Source of the DNA: Anomaloglossus baeobatrachus
Taxonomy: Eukaryota > Chordata > Amphibia > Anura > Aromobatidae
NCBI RefSeq assembly: GCF_048569485.1
Contig: NW_027442238.1
Location: 62,001 to 126,000 of the forward strand
Length of the DNA: 64,000 bases
Direction of reading: 5' to 3'
Under the pieces are notes generated by a model. That model did not search any database. It was not told where the DNA came from and saw only the letters and a list, made by a program, of their open reading frames with translations. Positions 25,709 to 39,910 of this stretch are shown here, in pieces. A program made the position numbers and the translations under genes. The stretch's first letter is position 1; each line of letters starts with the position of its first letter.

Positions 25709-27099
25709 AACCAGAATTGGTTTGGGCCTCGAGTGGCACCCTGGCCTATGCCGGACACATCTTAGGGAGAGAGAGCGAGAGGGAGACAAACCCACGCCTA
25801 CACAAGACATTTTGTCACCCAAGCCAACCCTTGAAAAGGCTGCTTTGCAGAGCAAAAACAAGAAGAATGGTGCGTTTTGCAGCCGCCGCCCACTGCAATG
25901 AATCTGAATAACTCCTCCTTTAGGGCGCAAGCAACTCCCCTCCCCCTTGCAGTCTTTCCAATTCACGATACAAAAAGACGGACAGGACAGGTTGCCTGAC
26001 TTTCCGTCACTGCCACCCTTTGCCATCCTTACCCGTAGAAAGCCCTTTCATCATCCCCAAACCCTAATCTTTTCCCTTTCCTTCCCAGCCCCCAAACCCT
26101 GCCCTCTGTACCTTTCTCACCACCCGCTTCCCTTCTCCTGTCATCCCCCTACCACCCGGGAAAAAAAGAGATTGCCCCCTCCTTCCACTAGCCCACCCTC
26201 CCACCCAAAGAACAACTTCTTCTGCGCAGCTTGTTTTCTAGGCAGCAGCGCTATTGTGATGTCATCGGGGGGCATTGTGACAAGCCGCCAGTGTTCCGTC
26301 TCTTCATGTTGTGCACAGTTCAAACGGAAAATACATCAACAGGCAGACTACAGAAAAGCTTACTATCAAAGGTTAGAGGGGGGCTTTCTCAGAGGGCTTT
26401 TTACAGTTTTTCTATTCCCAATTAGCCGTTTAAGTGTACTTATTGAAAGTAGTAATTCTTTCATAGGCCGCCCTTTCTTAGTATTTGACGTTCCTTATAT
26501 TGCGGTATGAGGCTTCGCAGTAGGTTGCAAACATTCATCACCCATGACTGTCCCCAATTGAGCTCAGAAGCTCAATGTCTATCATGACCTCTCTTTTAGA
26601 ATGTCCAAGAGCAAGCAAACTATTCCTCCAGGAGAGGGCGCCAACAGACTACTAAAGAGATCATCATTACTCAAAGAAAACCCCAAAAACCAATGCATGA
26701 TAGGAATAAACAGGTAACTTTCTTTGGAGTGGAAGCGGAGAGATCGCACCAGATGCCAATTCTAGATCTTATCACACCTGTGGTCACTGCAGCAGCAGGT
26801 GAATCCACTTTGTCCAAAAGGGATCTATTCCATTCAATTGCAAATGATCTAGATAAGACAGAGAACTGCAGCACGGGGACATAGCCGAGTTGGTCAGGTT
26901 GAGTGGTGATGAGTTTGCTATTTGGATGAATAAAGAAAGTCAAAAGTGTGAAAGATAAAAAACAAAAGGAGGAAGTGTGAAAAGTGAATGGGCCAAATTG
27001 AGGTGCATATGAAGACGTATGCTTTCTTCCAATTCATTAAATCGGGCTAATATGAATCAGGTGAATTGAGTTCTGCTTTTGGAAACTGGGTTAAGAAGG

Positions 27100-27286
27100 G
27101 GTGCACCGTTCCTGGAGGTACTGCAATACCAGGTCAATGCGTGGAGTGGACAGAGCAAGCTCTTTTTCCATCTCCCTGTTCTAAAAATCCATTTAATATA
27201 TGGTCCCCAGATAGGGGACGTATCAGATATTAAACTGATAAGAACAGATACTACACTTGATCTTAGCCAAAAGGCCGAGAAGCGAT
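27100..27286 (-). ncRNA. RNU2: U2 snRNA, copy 18
   Basis: Consensus sequence. 3' box 27072-27086, PSE candidate 27331-27348. Confidence 0.96.
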
Positions 27287-28677
27287 AACCAGAATTGGTT
27301 TGGGCCTCGAGTGGCACCCTGGCCTATGCCGGACACATCTTAGGGAGAGAGAGCGAGAGGGAGACAAACCCACGCCTACACAAGACATTTTGTCACCCAA
27401 GCCAACCCTTGAAAAGGCTGCTTTGCAGAGCAAAAACAAGAAGAATGGTGCGTTTTGCAGCCGCCGCCCACTGCAATGAATCTGAATAACTCCTCCTTTA
27501 GGGCGCAAGCAACTCCCCTCCCCCTTGCAGTCTTTCCAATTCACGATACAAAAAGACGGACAGGACAGGTTGCCTGACTTTCCGTCACTGCCACCCTTTG
27601 CCATCCTTACCCGTAGAAAGCCCTTTCATCATCCCCAAACCCTAATCTTTTCCCTTTCCTTCCCAGCCCCCAAACCCTGCCCTCTGTACCTTTCTCACCA
27701 CCCGCTTCCCTTCTCCTGTCATCCCCCTACCACCCGGGAAAAAAAGAGATTGCCCCCTCCTTCCACTAGCCCACCCTCCCACCCAAAGAACAACTTCTTC
27801 TGCGCAGCTTGTTTTCTAGGCAGCAGCGCTATTGTGATGTCATCGGGGGGCATTGTGACAAGCCGCCAGTGTTCCGTCTCTTCATGTTGTGCACAGTTCA
27901 AACGGAAAATACATCAACAGGCAGACTACAGAAAAGCTTACTATCAAAGGTTAGAGGGGGGCTTTCTCAGAGGGCTTTTTACAGTTTTTCTATTCCCAAT
28001 TAGCCGTTTAAGTGTACTTATTGAAAGTAGTAATTCTTTCATAGGCCGCCCTTTCTTAGTATTTGACGTTCCTTATATTGCGGTATGAGGCTTCGCAGTA
28101 GGTTGCAAACATTCATCACCCATGACTGTCCCCAATTGAGCTCAGAAGCTCAATGTCTATCATGACCTCTCTTTTAGAATGTCCAAGAGCAAGCAAACTA
28201 TTCCTCCAGGAGAGGGCGCCAACAGACTACTAAAGAGATCATCATTACTCAAAGAAAACCCCAAAAACCAATGCATGATAGGAATAAACAGGTAACTTTC
28301 TTTGGAGTGGAAGCGGAGAGATCGCACCAGATGCCAATTCTAGATCTTATCACACCTGTGGTCACTGCAGCAGCAGGTGAATCCACTTTGTCCAAAAGGG
28401 ATCTATTCCATTCAATTGCAAATGATCTAGATAAGACAGAGAACTGCAGCACGGGGACATAGCCGAGTTGGTCAGGTTGAGTGGTGATGAGTTTGCTATT
28501 TGGATGAATAAAGAAAGTCAAAAGTGTGAAAGATAAAAAACAAAAGGAGGAAGTGTGAAAAGTGAATGGGCCAAATTGAGGTGCATATGAAGACGTATGC
28601 TTTCTTCCAATTCATTAAATCGGGCTAATATGAATCAGGTGAATTGAGTTCTGCTTTTGGAAACTGGGTTAAGAAGG

Positions 28678-28864
28678 GGTGCACCGTTCCTGGAGGTACT
28701 GCAATACCAGGTCAATGCGTGGAGTGGACAGAGCAAGCTCTTTTTCCATCTCCCTGTTCTAAAAATCCATTTAATATATGGTCCCCAGATAGGGGACGTA
28801 TCAGATATTAAACTGATAAGAACAGATACTACACTTGATCTTAGCCAAAAGGCCGAGAAGCGAT
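28678..28864 (-). ncRNA. RNU2: U2 snRNA, copy 19
   Basis: Consensus sequence. 3' box 28650-28664, PSE candidate 28909-28926. Confidence 0.96.
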
Positions 28865-30255
28865 AACCAGAATTGGTTTGGGCCTCGAGTGGCACCCTGG
28901 CCTATGCCGGACACATCTTAGGGAGAGAGAGCGAGAGGGAGACAAACCCACGCCTACACAAGACATTTTGTCACCCAAGCCAACCCTTGAAAAGGCTGCT
29001 TTGCAGAGCAAAAACAAGAAGAATGGTGCGTTTTGCAGCCGCCGCCCACTGCAATGAATCTGAATAACTCCTCCTTTAGGGCGCAAGCAACTCCCCTCCC
29101 CCTTGCAGTCTTTCCAATTCACGATACAAAAAGACGGACAGGACAGGTTGCCTGACTTTCCGTCACTGCCACCCTTTGCCATCCTTACCCGTAGAAAGCC
29201 CTTTCATCATCCCCAAACCCTAATCTTTTCCCTTTCCTTCCCAGCCCCCAAACCCTGCCCTCTGTACCTTTCTCACCACCCGCTTCCCTTCTCCTGTCAT
29301 CCCCCTACCACCCGGGAAAAAAAGAGATTGCCCCCTCCTTCCACTAGCCCACCCTCCCACCCAAAGAACAACTTCTTCTGCGCAGCTTGTTTTCTAGGCA
29401 GCAGCGCTATTGTGATGTCATCGGGGGGCATTGTGACAAGCCGCCAGTGTTCCGTCTCTTCATGTTGTGCACAGTTCAAACGGAAAATACATCAACAGGC
29501 AGACTACAGAAAAGCTTACTATCAAAGGTTAGAGGGGGGCTTTCTCAGAGGGCTTTTTACAGTTTTTCTATTCCCAATTAGCCGTTTAAGTGTACTTATT
29601 GAAAGTAGTAATTCTTTCATAGGCCGCCCTTTCTTAGTATTTGACGTTCCTTATATTGCGGTATGAGGCTTCGCAGTAGGTTGCAAACATTCATCACCCA
29701 TGACTGTCCCCAATTGAGCTCAGAAGCTCAATGTCTATCATGACCTCTCTTTTAGAATGTCCAAGAGCAAGCAAACTATTCCTCCAGGAGAGGGCGCCAA
29801 CAGACTACTAAAGAGATCATCATTACTCAAAGAAAACCCCAAAAACCAATGCATGATAGGAATAAACAGGTAACTTTCTTTGGAGTGGAAGCGGAGAGAT
29901 CGCACCAGATGCCAATTCTAGATCTTATCACACCTGTGGTCACTGCAGCAGCAGGTGAATCCACTTTGTCCAAAAGGGATCTATTCCATTCAATTGCAAA
30001 TGATCTAGATAAGACAGAGAACTGCAGCACGGGGACATAGCCGAGTTGGTCAGGTTGAGTGGTGATGAGTTTGCTATTTGGATGAATAAAGAAAGTCAAA
30101 AGTGTGAAAGATAAAAAACAAAAGGAGGAAGTGTGAAAAGTGAATGGGCCAAATTGAGGTGCATATGAAGACGTATGCTTTCTTCCAATTCATTAAATCG
30201 GGCTAATATGAATCAGGTGAATTGAGTTCTGCTTTTGGAAACTGGGTTAAGAAGG

Positions 30256-30442
30256 GGTGCACCGTTCCTGGAGGTACTGCAATACCAGGTCAATGCGTGG
30301 AGTGGACAGAGCAAGCTCTTTTTCCATCTCCCTGTTCTAAAAATCCATTTAATATATGGTCCCCAGATAGGGGACGTATCAGATATTAAACTGATAAGAA
30401 CAGATACTACACTTGATCTTAGCCAAAAGGCCGAGAAGCGAT
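30256..30442 (-). ncRNA. RNU2: U2 snRNA, copy 20
   Basis: Consensus sequence. 3' box 30228-30242, PSE candidate 30487-30504. Confidence 0.96.
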
Positions 30443-31833
30443 AACCAGAATTGGTTTGGGCCTCGAGTGGCACCCTGGCCTATGCCGGACACATCTTAGG
30501 GAGAGAGAGCGAGAGGGAGACAAACCCACGCCTACACAAGACATTTTGTCACCCAAGCCAACCCTTGAAAAGGCTGCTTTGCAGAGCAAAAACAAGAAGA
30601 ATGGTGCGTTTTGCAGCCGCCGCCCACTGCAATGAATCTGAATAACTCCTCCTTTAGGGCGCAAGCAACTCCCCTCCCCCTTGCAGTCTTTCCAATTCAC
30701 GATACAAAAAGACGGACAGGACAGGTTGCCTGACTTTCCGTCACTGCCACCCTTTGCCATCCTTACCCGTAGAAAGCCCTTTCATCATCCCCAAACCCTA
30801 ATCTTTTCCCTTTCCTTCCCAGCCCCCAAACCCTGCCCTCTGTACCTTTCTCACCACCCGCTTCCCTTCTCCTGTCATCCCCCTACCACCCGGGAAAAAA
30901 AGAGATTGCCCCCTCCTTCCACTAGCCCACCCTCCCACCCAAAGAACAACTTCTTCTGCGCAGCTTGTTTTCTAGGCAGCAGCGCTATTGTGATGTCATC
31001 GGGGGGCATTGTGACAAGCCGCCAGTGTTCCGTCTCTTCATGTTGTGCACAGTTCAAACGGAAAATACATCAACAGGCAGACTACAGAAAAGCTTACTAT
31101 CAAAGGTTAGAGGGGGGCTTTCTCAGAGGGCTTTTTACAGTTTTTCTATTCCCAATTAGCCGTTTAAGTGTACTTATTGAAAGTAGTAATTCTTTCATAG
31201 GCCGCCCTTTCTTAGTATTTGACGTTCCTTATATTGCGGTATGAGGCTTCGCAGTAGGTTGCAAACATTCATCACCCATGACTGTCCCCAATTGAGCTCA
31301 GAAGCTCAATGTCTATCATGACCTCTCTTTTAGAATGTCCAAGAGCAAGCAAACTATTCCTCCAGGAGAGGGCGCCAACAGACTACTAAAGAGATCATCA
31401 TTACTCAAAGAAAACCCCAAAAACCAATGCATGATAGGAATAAACAGGTAACTTTCTTTGGAGTGGAAGCGGAGAGATCGCACCAGATGCCAATTCTAGA
31501 TCTTATCACACCTGTGGTCACTGCAGCAGCAGGTGAATCCACTTTGTCCAAAAGGGATCTATTCCATTCAATTGCAAATGATCTAGATAAGACAGAGAAC
31601 TGCAGCACGGGGACATAGCCGAGTTGGTCAGGTTGAGTGGTGATGAGTTTGCTATTTGGATGAATAAAGAAAGTCAAAAGTGTGAAAGATAAAAAACAAA
31701 AGGAGGAAGTGTGAAAAGTGAATGGGCCAAATTGAGGTGCATATGAAGACGTATGCTTTCTTCCAATTCATTAAATCGGGCTAATATGAATCAGGTGAAT
31801 TGAGTTCTGCTTTTGGAAACTGGGTTAAGAAGG

Positions 31834-32020
31834 GGTGCACCGTTCCTGGAGGTACTGCAATACCAGGTCAATGCGTGGAGTGGACAGAGCAAGCTCTTTT
31901 TCCATCTCCCTGTTCTAAAAATCCATTTAATATATGGTCCCCAGATAGGGGACGTATCAGATATTAAACTGATAAGAACAGATACTACACTTGATCTTAG
32001 CCAAAAGGCCGAGAAGCGAT
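31834..32020 (-). ncRNA. RNU2: U2 snRNA, copy 21
   Basis: Consensus sequence. 3' box 31806-31820, PSE candidate 32065-32082. Confidence 0.96.
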
Positions 32021-33411
32021 AACCAGAATTGGTTTGGGCCTCGAGTGGCACCCTGGCCTATGCCGGACACATCTTAGGGAGAGAGAGCGAGAGGGAGACA
32101 AACCCACGCCTACACAAGACATTTTGTCACCCAAGCCAACCCTTGAAAAGGCTGCTTTGCAGAGCAAAAACAAGAAGAATGGTGCGTTTTGCAGCCGCCG
32201 CCCACTGCAATGAATCTGAATAACTCCTCCTTTAGGGCGCAAGCAACTCCCCTCCCCCTTGCAGTCTTTCCAATTCACGATACAAAAAGACGGACAGGAC
32301 AGGTTGCCTGACTTTCCGTCACTGCCACCCTTTGCCATCCTTACCCGTAGAAAGCCCTTTCATCATCCCCAAACCCTAATCTTTTCCCTTTCCTTCCCAG
32401 CCCCCAAACCCTGCCCTCTGTACCTTTCTCACCACCCGCTTCCCTTCTCCTGTCATCCCCCTACCACCCGGGAAAAAAAGAGATTGCCCCCTCCTTCCAC
32501 TAGCCCACCCTCCCACCCAAAGAACAACTTCTTCTGCGCAGCTTGTTTTCTAGGCAGCAGCGCTATTGTGATGTCATCGGGGGGCATTGTGACAAGCCGC
32601 CAGTGTTCCGTCTCTTCATGTTGTGCACAGTTCAAACGGAAAATACATCAACAGGCAGACTACAGAAAAGCTTACTATCAAAGGTTAGAGGGGGGCTTTC
32701 TCAGAGGGCTTTTTACAGTTTTTCTATTCCCAATTAGCCGTTTAAGTGTACTTATTGAAAGTAGTAATTCTTTCATAGGCCGCCCTTTCTTAGTATTTGA
32801 CGTTCCTTATATTGCGGTATGAGGCTTCGCAGTAGGTTGCAAACATTCATCACCCATGACTGTCCCCAATTGAGCTCAGAAGCTCAATGTCTATCATGAC
32901 CTCTCTTTTAGAATGTCCAAGAGCAAGCAAACTATTCCTCCAGGAGAGGGCGCCAACAGACTACTAAAGAGATCATCATTACTCAAAGAAAACCCCAAAA
33001 ACCAATGCATGATAGGAATAAACAGGTAACTTTCTTTGGAGTGGAAGCGGAGAGATCGCACCAGATGCCAATTCTAGATCTTATCACACCTGTGGTCACT
33101 GCAGCAGCAGGTGAATCCACTTTGTCCAAAAGGGATCTATTCCATTCAATTGCAAATGATCTAGATAAGACAGAGAACTGCAGCACGGGGACATAGCCGA
33201 GTTGGTCAGGTTGAGTGGTGATGAGTTTGCTATTTGGATGAATAAAGAAAGTCAAAAGTGTGAAAGATAAAAAACAAAAGGAGGAAGTGTGAAAAGTGAA
33301 TGGGCCAAATTGAGGTGCATATGAAGACGTATGCTTTCTTCCAATTCATTAAATCGGGCTAATATGAATCAGGTGAATTGAGTTCTGCTTTTGGAAACTG
33401 GGTTAAGAAGG

Positions 33412-33598
33412 GGTGCACCGTTCCTGGAGGTACTGCAATACCAGGTCAATGCGTGGAGTGGACAGAGCAAGCTCTTTTTCCATCTCCCTGTTCTAAAAAT
33501 CCATTTAATATATGGTCCCCAGATAGGGGACGTATCAGATATTAAACTGATAAGAACAGATACTACACTTGATCTTAGCCAAAAGGCCGAGAAGCGAT
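33412..33598 (-). ncRNA. RNU2: U2 snRNA, copy 22
   Basis: Consensus sequence. 3' box 33384-33398, PSE candidate 33643-33660. Confidence 0.96.
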
Positions 33599-34989
33599 AA
33601 CCAGAATTGGTTTGGGCCTCGAGTGGCACCCTGGCCTATGCCGGACACATCTTAGGGAGAGAGAGCGAGAGGGAGACAAACCCACGCCTACACAAGACAT
33701 TTTGTCACCCAAGCCAACCCTTGAAAAGGCTGCTTTGCAGAGCAAAAACAAGAAGAATGGTGCGTTTTGCAGCCGCCGCCCACTGCAATGAATCTGAATA
33801 ACTCCTCCTTTAGGGCGCAAGCAACTCCCCTCCCCCTTGCAGTCTTTCCAATTCACGATACAAAAAGACGGACAGGACAGGTTGCCTGACTTTCCGTCAC
33901 TGCCACCCTTTGCCATCCTTACCCGTAGAAAGCCCTTTCATCATCCCCAAACCCTAATCTTTTCCCTTTCCTTCCCAGCCCCCAAACCCTGCCCTCTGTA
34001 CCTTTCTCACCACCCGCTTCCCTTCTCCTGTCATCCCCCTACCACCCGGGAAAAAAAGAGATTGCCCCCTCCTTCCACTAGCCCACCCTCCCACCCAAAG
34101 AACAACTTCTTCTGCGCAGCTTGTTTTCTAGGCAGCAGCGCTATTGTGATGTCATCGGGGGGCATTGTGACAAGCCGCCAGTGTTCCGTCTCTTCATGTT
34201 GTGCACAGTTCAAACGGAAAATACATCAACAGGCAGACTACAGAAAAGCTTACTATCAAAGGTTAGAGGGGGGCTTTCTCAGAGGGCTTTTTACAGTTTT
34301 TCTATTCCCAATTAGCCGTTTAAGTGTACTTATTGAAAGTAGTAATTCTTTCATAGGCCGCCCTTTCTTAGTATTTGACGTTCCTTATATTGCGGTATGA
34401 GGCTTCGCAGTAGGTTGCAAACATTCATCACCCATGACTGTCCCCAATTGAGCTCAGAAGCTCAATGTCTATCATGACCTCTCTTTTAGAATGTCCAAGA
34501 GCAAGCAAACTATTCCTCCAGGAGAGGGCGCCAACAGACTACTAAAGAGATCATCATTACTCAAAGAAAACCCCAAAAACCAATGCATGATAGGAATAAA
34601 CAGGTAACTTTCTTTGGAGTGGAAGCGGAGAGATCGCACCAGATGCCAATTCTAGATCTTATCACACCTGTGGTCACTGCAGCAGCAGGTGAATCCACTT
34701 TGTCCAAAAGGGATCTATTCCATTCAATTGCAAATGATCTAGATAAGACAGAGAACTGCAGCACGGGGACATAGCCGAGTTGGTCAGGTTGAGTGGTGAT
34801 GAGTTTGCTATTTGGATGAATAAAGAAAGTCAAAAGTGTGAAAGATAAAAAACAAAAGGAGGAAGTGTGAAAAGTGAATGGGCCAAATTGAGGTGCATAT
34901 GAAGACGTATGCTTTCTTCCAATTCATTAAATCGGGCTAATATGAATCAGGTGAATTGAGTTCTGCTTTTGGAAACTGGGTTAAGAAGG

Positions 34990-35176
34990 GGTGCACCGTT
35001 CCTGGAGGTACTGCAATACCAGGTCAATGCGTGGAGTGGACAGAGCAAGCTCTTTTTCCATCTCCCTGTTCTAAAAATCCATTTAATATATGGTCCCCAG
35101 ATAGGGGACGTATCAGATATTAAACTGATAAGAACAGATACTACACTTGATCTTAGCCAAAAGGCCGAGAAGCGAT
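34990..35176 (-). ncRNA. RNU2: U2 snRNA, copy 23
   Basis: Consensus sequence. 3' box 34962-34976, PSE candidate 35221-35238. A private G-to-A at 36077 lies in the upstream spacer. Confidence 0.96.
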
Positions 35177-36567
35177 AACCAGAATTGGTTTGGGCCTCGA
35201 GTGGCACCCTGGCCTATGCCGGACACATCTTAGGGAGAGAGAGCGAGAGGGAGACAAACCCACGCCTACACAAGACATTTTGTCACCCAAGCCAACCCTT
35301 GAAAAGGCTGCTTTGCAGAGCAAAAACAAGAAGAATGGTGCGTTTTGCAGCCGCCGCCCACTGCAATGAATCTGAATAACTCCTCCTTTAGGGCGCAAGC
35401 AACTCCCCTCCCCCTTGCAGTCTTTCCAATTCACGATACAAAAAGACGGACAGGACAGGTTGCCTGACTTTCCGTCACTGCCACCCTTTGCCATCCTTAC
35501 CCGTAGAAAGCCCTTTCATCATCCCCAAACCCTAATCTTTTCCCTTTCCTTCCCAGCCCCCAAACCCTGCCCTCTGTACCTTTCTCACCACCCGCTTCCC
35601 TTCTCCTGTCATCCCCCTACCACCCGGGAAAAAAAGAGATTGCCCCCTCCTTCCACTAGCCCACCCTCCCACCCAAAGAACAACTTCTTCTGCGCAGCTT
35701 GTTTTCTAGGCAGCAGCGCTATTGTGATGTCATCGGGGGGCATTGTGACAAGCCGCCAGTGTTCCGTCTCTTCATGTTGTGCACAGTTCAAACGGAAAAT
35801 ACATCAACAGGCAGACTACAGAAAAGCTTACTATCAAAGGTTAGAGGGGGGCTTTCTCAGAGGGCTTTTTACAGTTTTTCTATTCCCAATTAGCCGTTTA
35901 AGTGTACTTATTGAAAGTAGTAATTCTTTCATAGGCCGCCCTTTCTTAGTATTTGACGTTCCTTATATTGCGGTATGAGGCTTCGCAGTAGGTTGCAAAC
36001 ATTCATCACCCATGACTGTCCCCAATTGAGCTCAGAAGCTCAATGTCTATCATGACCTCTCTTTTAGAATGTCCAAAAGCAAGCAAACTATTCCTCCAGG
36101 AGAGGGCGCCAACAGACTACTAAAGAGATCATCATTACTCAAAGAAAACCCCAAAAACCAATGCATGATAGGAATAAACAGGTAACTTTCTTTGGAGTGG
36201 AAGCGGAGAGATCGCACCAGATGCCAATTCTAGATCTTATCACACCTGTGGTCACTGCAGCAGCAGGTGAATCCACTTTGTCCAAAAGGGATCTATTCCA
36301 TTCAATTGCAAATGATCTAGATAAGACAGAGAACTGCAGCACGGGGACATAGCCGAGTTGGTCAGGTTGAGTGGTGATGAGTTTGCTATTTGGATGAATA
36401 AAGAAAGTCAAAAGTGTGAAAGATAAAAAACAAAAGGAGGAAGTGTGAAAAGTGAATGGGCCAAATTGAGGTGCATATGAAGACGTATGCTTTCTTCCAA
36501 TTCATTAAATCGGGCTAATATGAATCAGGTGAATTGAGTTCTGCTTTTGGAAACTGGGTTAAGAAGG

Positions 36568-36754
36568 GGTGCACCGTTCGTGGAGGTACTGCAATACCAG
36601 GTCAATGCGTGGAGTGGACAGAGCAAGCTCTTTTTCCATCTCCCTGTTCTAAAAATCCATTTAATATATGGTCCCCAGATAGGGGACGTATCAGATATTA
36701 AACTGATAAGAACAGATACTACACTTGATCTTAGCCAAAAGGCCGAGAAGCGAT
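36568..36754 (-). ncRNA. RNU2: U2 snRNA, copy 24 (variant G175C, stem IV mismatch)
   Basis: Plus-strand C to G at 36580 gives G175C in the RNA. Residue 175 pairs with C155 in stem IV (CCUGG/CCAGG), so this copy would have a C-C mismatch inside a 5-bp stem. Stem-loop IV binds the U2A'/U2B'' proteins, so RNA from this copy may assemble poorly. The other elements are intact. 3' box 36540-36554, PSE candidate 36799-36816. Confidence 0.94.
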
Positions 36755-38145
36755 AACCAGAATTGGTTTGGGCCTCGAGTGGCACCCTGGCCTATGCCGG
36801 ACACATCTTAGGGAGAGAGAGCGAGAGGGAGACAAACCCACGCCTACACAAGACATTTTGTCACCCAAGCCAACCCTTGAAAAGGCTGCTTTGCAGAGCA
36901 AAAACAAGAAGAATGGTGCGTTTTGCAGCCGCCGCCCACTGCAATGAATCTGAATAACTCCTCCTTTAGGGCGCAAGCAACTCCCCTCCCCCTTGCAGTC
37001 TTTCCAATTCACGATACAAAAAGACGGACAGGACAGGTTGCCTGACTTTCCGTCACTGCCACCCTTTGCCATCCTTACCCGTAGAAAGCCCTTTCATCAT
37101 CCCCAAACCCTAATCTTTTCCCTTTCCTTCCCAGCCCCCAAACCCTGCCCTCTGTACCTTTCTCACCACCCGCTTCCCTTCTCCTGTCATCCCCCTACCA
37201 CCCGGGAAAAAAAGAGATTGCCCCCTCCTTCCACTAGCCCACCCTCCCACCCAAAGAACAACTTCTTCTGCGCAGCTTGTTTTCTAGGCAGCAGCGCTAT
37301 TGTGATGTCATCGGGGGGCATTGTGACAAGCCGCCAGTGTTCCGTCTCTTCATGTTGTGCACAGTTCAAACGGAAAATACATCAACAGGCAGACTACAGA
37401 AAAGCTTACTATCAAAGGTTAGAGGGGGGCTTTCTCAGAGGGCTTTTTACAGTTTTTCTATTCCCAATTAGCCGTTTAAGTGTACTTATTGAAAGTAGTA
37501 ATTCTTTCATAGGCCGCCCTTTCTTAGTATTTGACGTTCCTTATATTGCGGTATGAGGCTTCGCAGTAGGTTGCAAACATTCATCACCCATGACTGTCCC
37601 CAATTGAGCTCAGAAGCTCAATGTCTATCATGACCTCTCTTTTAGAATGTCCAAGAGCAAGCAAACTATTCCTCCAGGAGAGGGCGCCAACAGACTACTA
37701 AAGAGATCATCATTACTCAAAGAAAACCCCAAAAACCAATGCATGATAGGAATAAACAGGTAACTTTCTTTGGAGTGGAAGCGGAGAGATCGCACCAGAT
37801 GCCAATTCTAGATCTTATCACACCTGTGGTCACTGCAGCAGCAGGTGAATCCACTTTGTCCAAAAGGGATCTATTCCATTCAATTGCAAATGATCTAGAT
37901 AAGACAGAGAACTGCAGCACGGGGACATAGCCGAGTTGGTCAGGTTGAGTGGTGATGAGTTTGCTATTTGGATGAATAAAGAAAGTCAAAAGTGTGAAAG
38001 ATAAAAAACAAAAGGAGGAAGTGTGAAAAGTGAATGGGCCAAATTGAGGTGCATATGAAGACGTATGCTTTCTTCCAATTCATTAAATCGGGCTAATATG
38101 AATCAGGTGAATTGAGTTCTGCTTTTGGAAACTGGGTTAAGAAGG

Positions 38146-38332
38146 GGTGCACCGTTCCTGGAGGTACTGCAATACCAGGTCAATGCGTGGAGTGGACAGA
38201 GCAAGCTCTTTTTCCATCTCCCTGTTCTAAAAATCCATTTAATATATGGTCCCCAGATAGGGGACGTATCAGATATTAAACTGATAAGAACAGATACTAC
38301 ACTTGATCTTAGCCAAAAGGCCGAGAAGCGAT
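38146..38332 (-). ncRNA. RNU2: U2 snRNA, copy 25
   Basis: Consensus sequence. 3' box 38118-38132, PSE candidate 38377-38394. Confidence 0.96.
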
Positions 38333-39723
38333 AACCAGAATTGGTTTGGGCCTCGAGTGGCACCCTGGCCTATGCCGGACACATCTTAGGGAGAGAGAGC
38401 GAGAGGGAGACAAACCCACGCCTACACAAGACATTTTGTCACCCAAGCCAACCCTTGAAAAGGCTGCTTTGCAGAGCAAAAACAAGAAGAATGGTGCGTT
38501 TTGCAGCCGCCGCCCACTGCAATGAATCTGAATAACTCCTCCTTTAGGGCGCAAGCAACTCCCCTCCCCCTTGCAGTCTTTCCAATTCACGATACAAAAA
38601 GACGGACAGGACAGGTTGCCTGACTTTCCGTCACTGCCACCCTTTGCCATCCTTACCCGTAGAAAGCCCTTTCATCATCCCCAAACCCTAATCTTTTCCC
38701 TTTCCTTCCCAGCCCCCAAACCCTGCCCTCTGTACCTTTCTCACCACCCGCTTCCCTTCTCCTGTCATCCCCCTACCACCCGGGAAAAAAAGAGATTGCC
38801 CCCTCCTTCCACTAGCCCACCCTCCCACCCAAAGAACAACTTCTTCTGCGCAGCTTGTTTTCTAGGCAGCAGCGCTATTGTGATGTCATCGGGGGGCATT
38901 GTGACAAGCCGCCAGTGTTCCGTCTCTTCATGTTGTGCACAGTTCAAACGGAAAATACATCAACAGGCAGACTACAGAAAAGCTTACTATCAAAGGTTAG
39001 AGGGGGGCTTTCTCAGAGGGCTTTTTACAGTTTTTCTATTCCCAATTAGCCGTTTAAGTGTACTTATTGAAAGTAGTAATTCTTTCATAGGCCGCCCTTT
39101 CTTAGTATTTGACGTTCCTTATATTGCGGTATGAGGCTTCGCAGTAGGTTGCAAACATTCATCACCCATGACTGTCCCCAATTGAGCTCAGAAGCTCAAT
39201 GTCTATCATGACCTCTCTTTTAGAATGTCCAAGAGCAAGCAAACTATTCCTCCAGGAGAGGGCGCCAACAGACTACTAAAGAGATCATCATTACTCAAAG
39301 AAAACCCCAAAAACCAATGCATGATAGGAATAAACAGGTAACTTTCTTTGGAGTGGAAGCGGAGAGATCGCACCAGATGCCAATTCTAGATCTTATCACA
39401 CCTGTGGTCACTGCAGCAGCAGGTGAATCCACTTTGTCCAAAAGGGATCTATTCCATTCAATTGCAAATGATCTAGATAAGACAGAGAACTGCAGTACGG
39501 GGACATAGCCGAGTTGGTCAGGTTGAGTGGTGATGAGTTTGCTATTTGGATGAATAAAGAAAGTCAAAAGTGTGAAAGATAAAAAACAAAAGGAGGAAGT
39601 GTGAAAAGTGAATGGGCCAAATTGAGGTGCATATGAAGACGTATGCTTTCTTCCAATTCATTAAATCGGGCTAATATGAATCAGGTGAATTGAGTTCTGC
39701 TTTTGGAAACTGGGTTAAGAAGG

Positions 39724-39910
39724 GGTGCACCGTTCCTGGAGGTACTGCAATACCAGGTCAATGCGTGGAGTGGACAGAGCAAGCTCTTTTTCCATCTCCC
39801 TGTTCTAAAAATCCATTTAATATATGGTCCCCAGATAGGGGACGTATCAGATATTAAACTGATAAGAACAGATACTACACTTGATCTTAGCCAAAAGGCC
39901 GAGAAGCGAT
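39724..39910 (-). ncRNA. RNU2: U2 snRNA, copy 26
   Basis: Consensus sequence. 3' box 39696-39710, PSE candidate 39955-39972. The downstream spacer has a private C-to-T at 39496. Confidence 0.96.
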
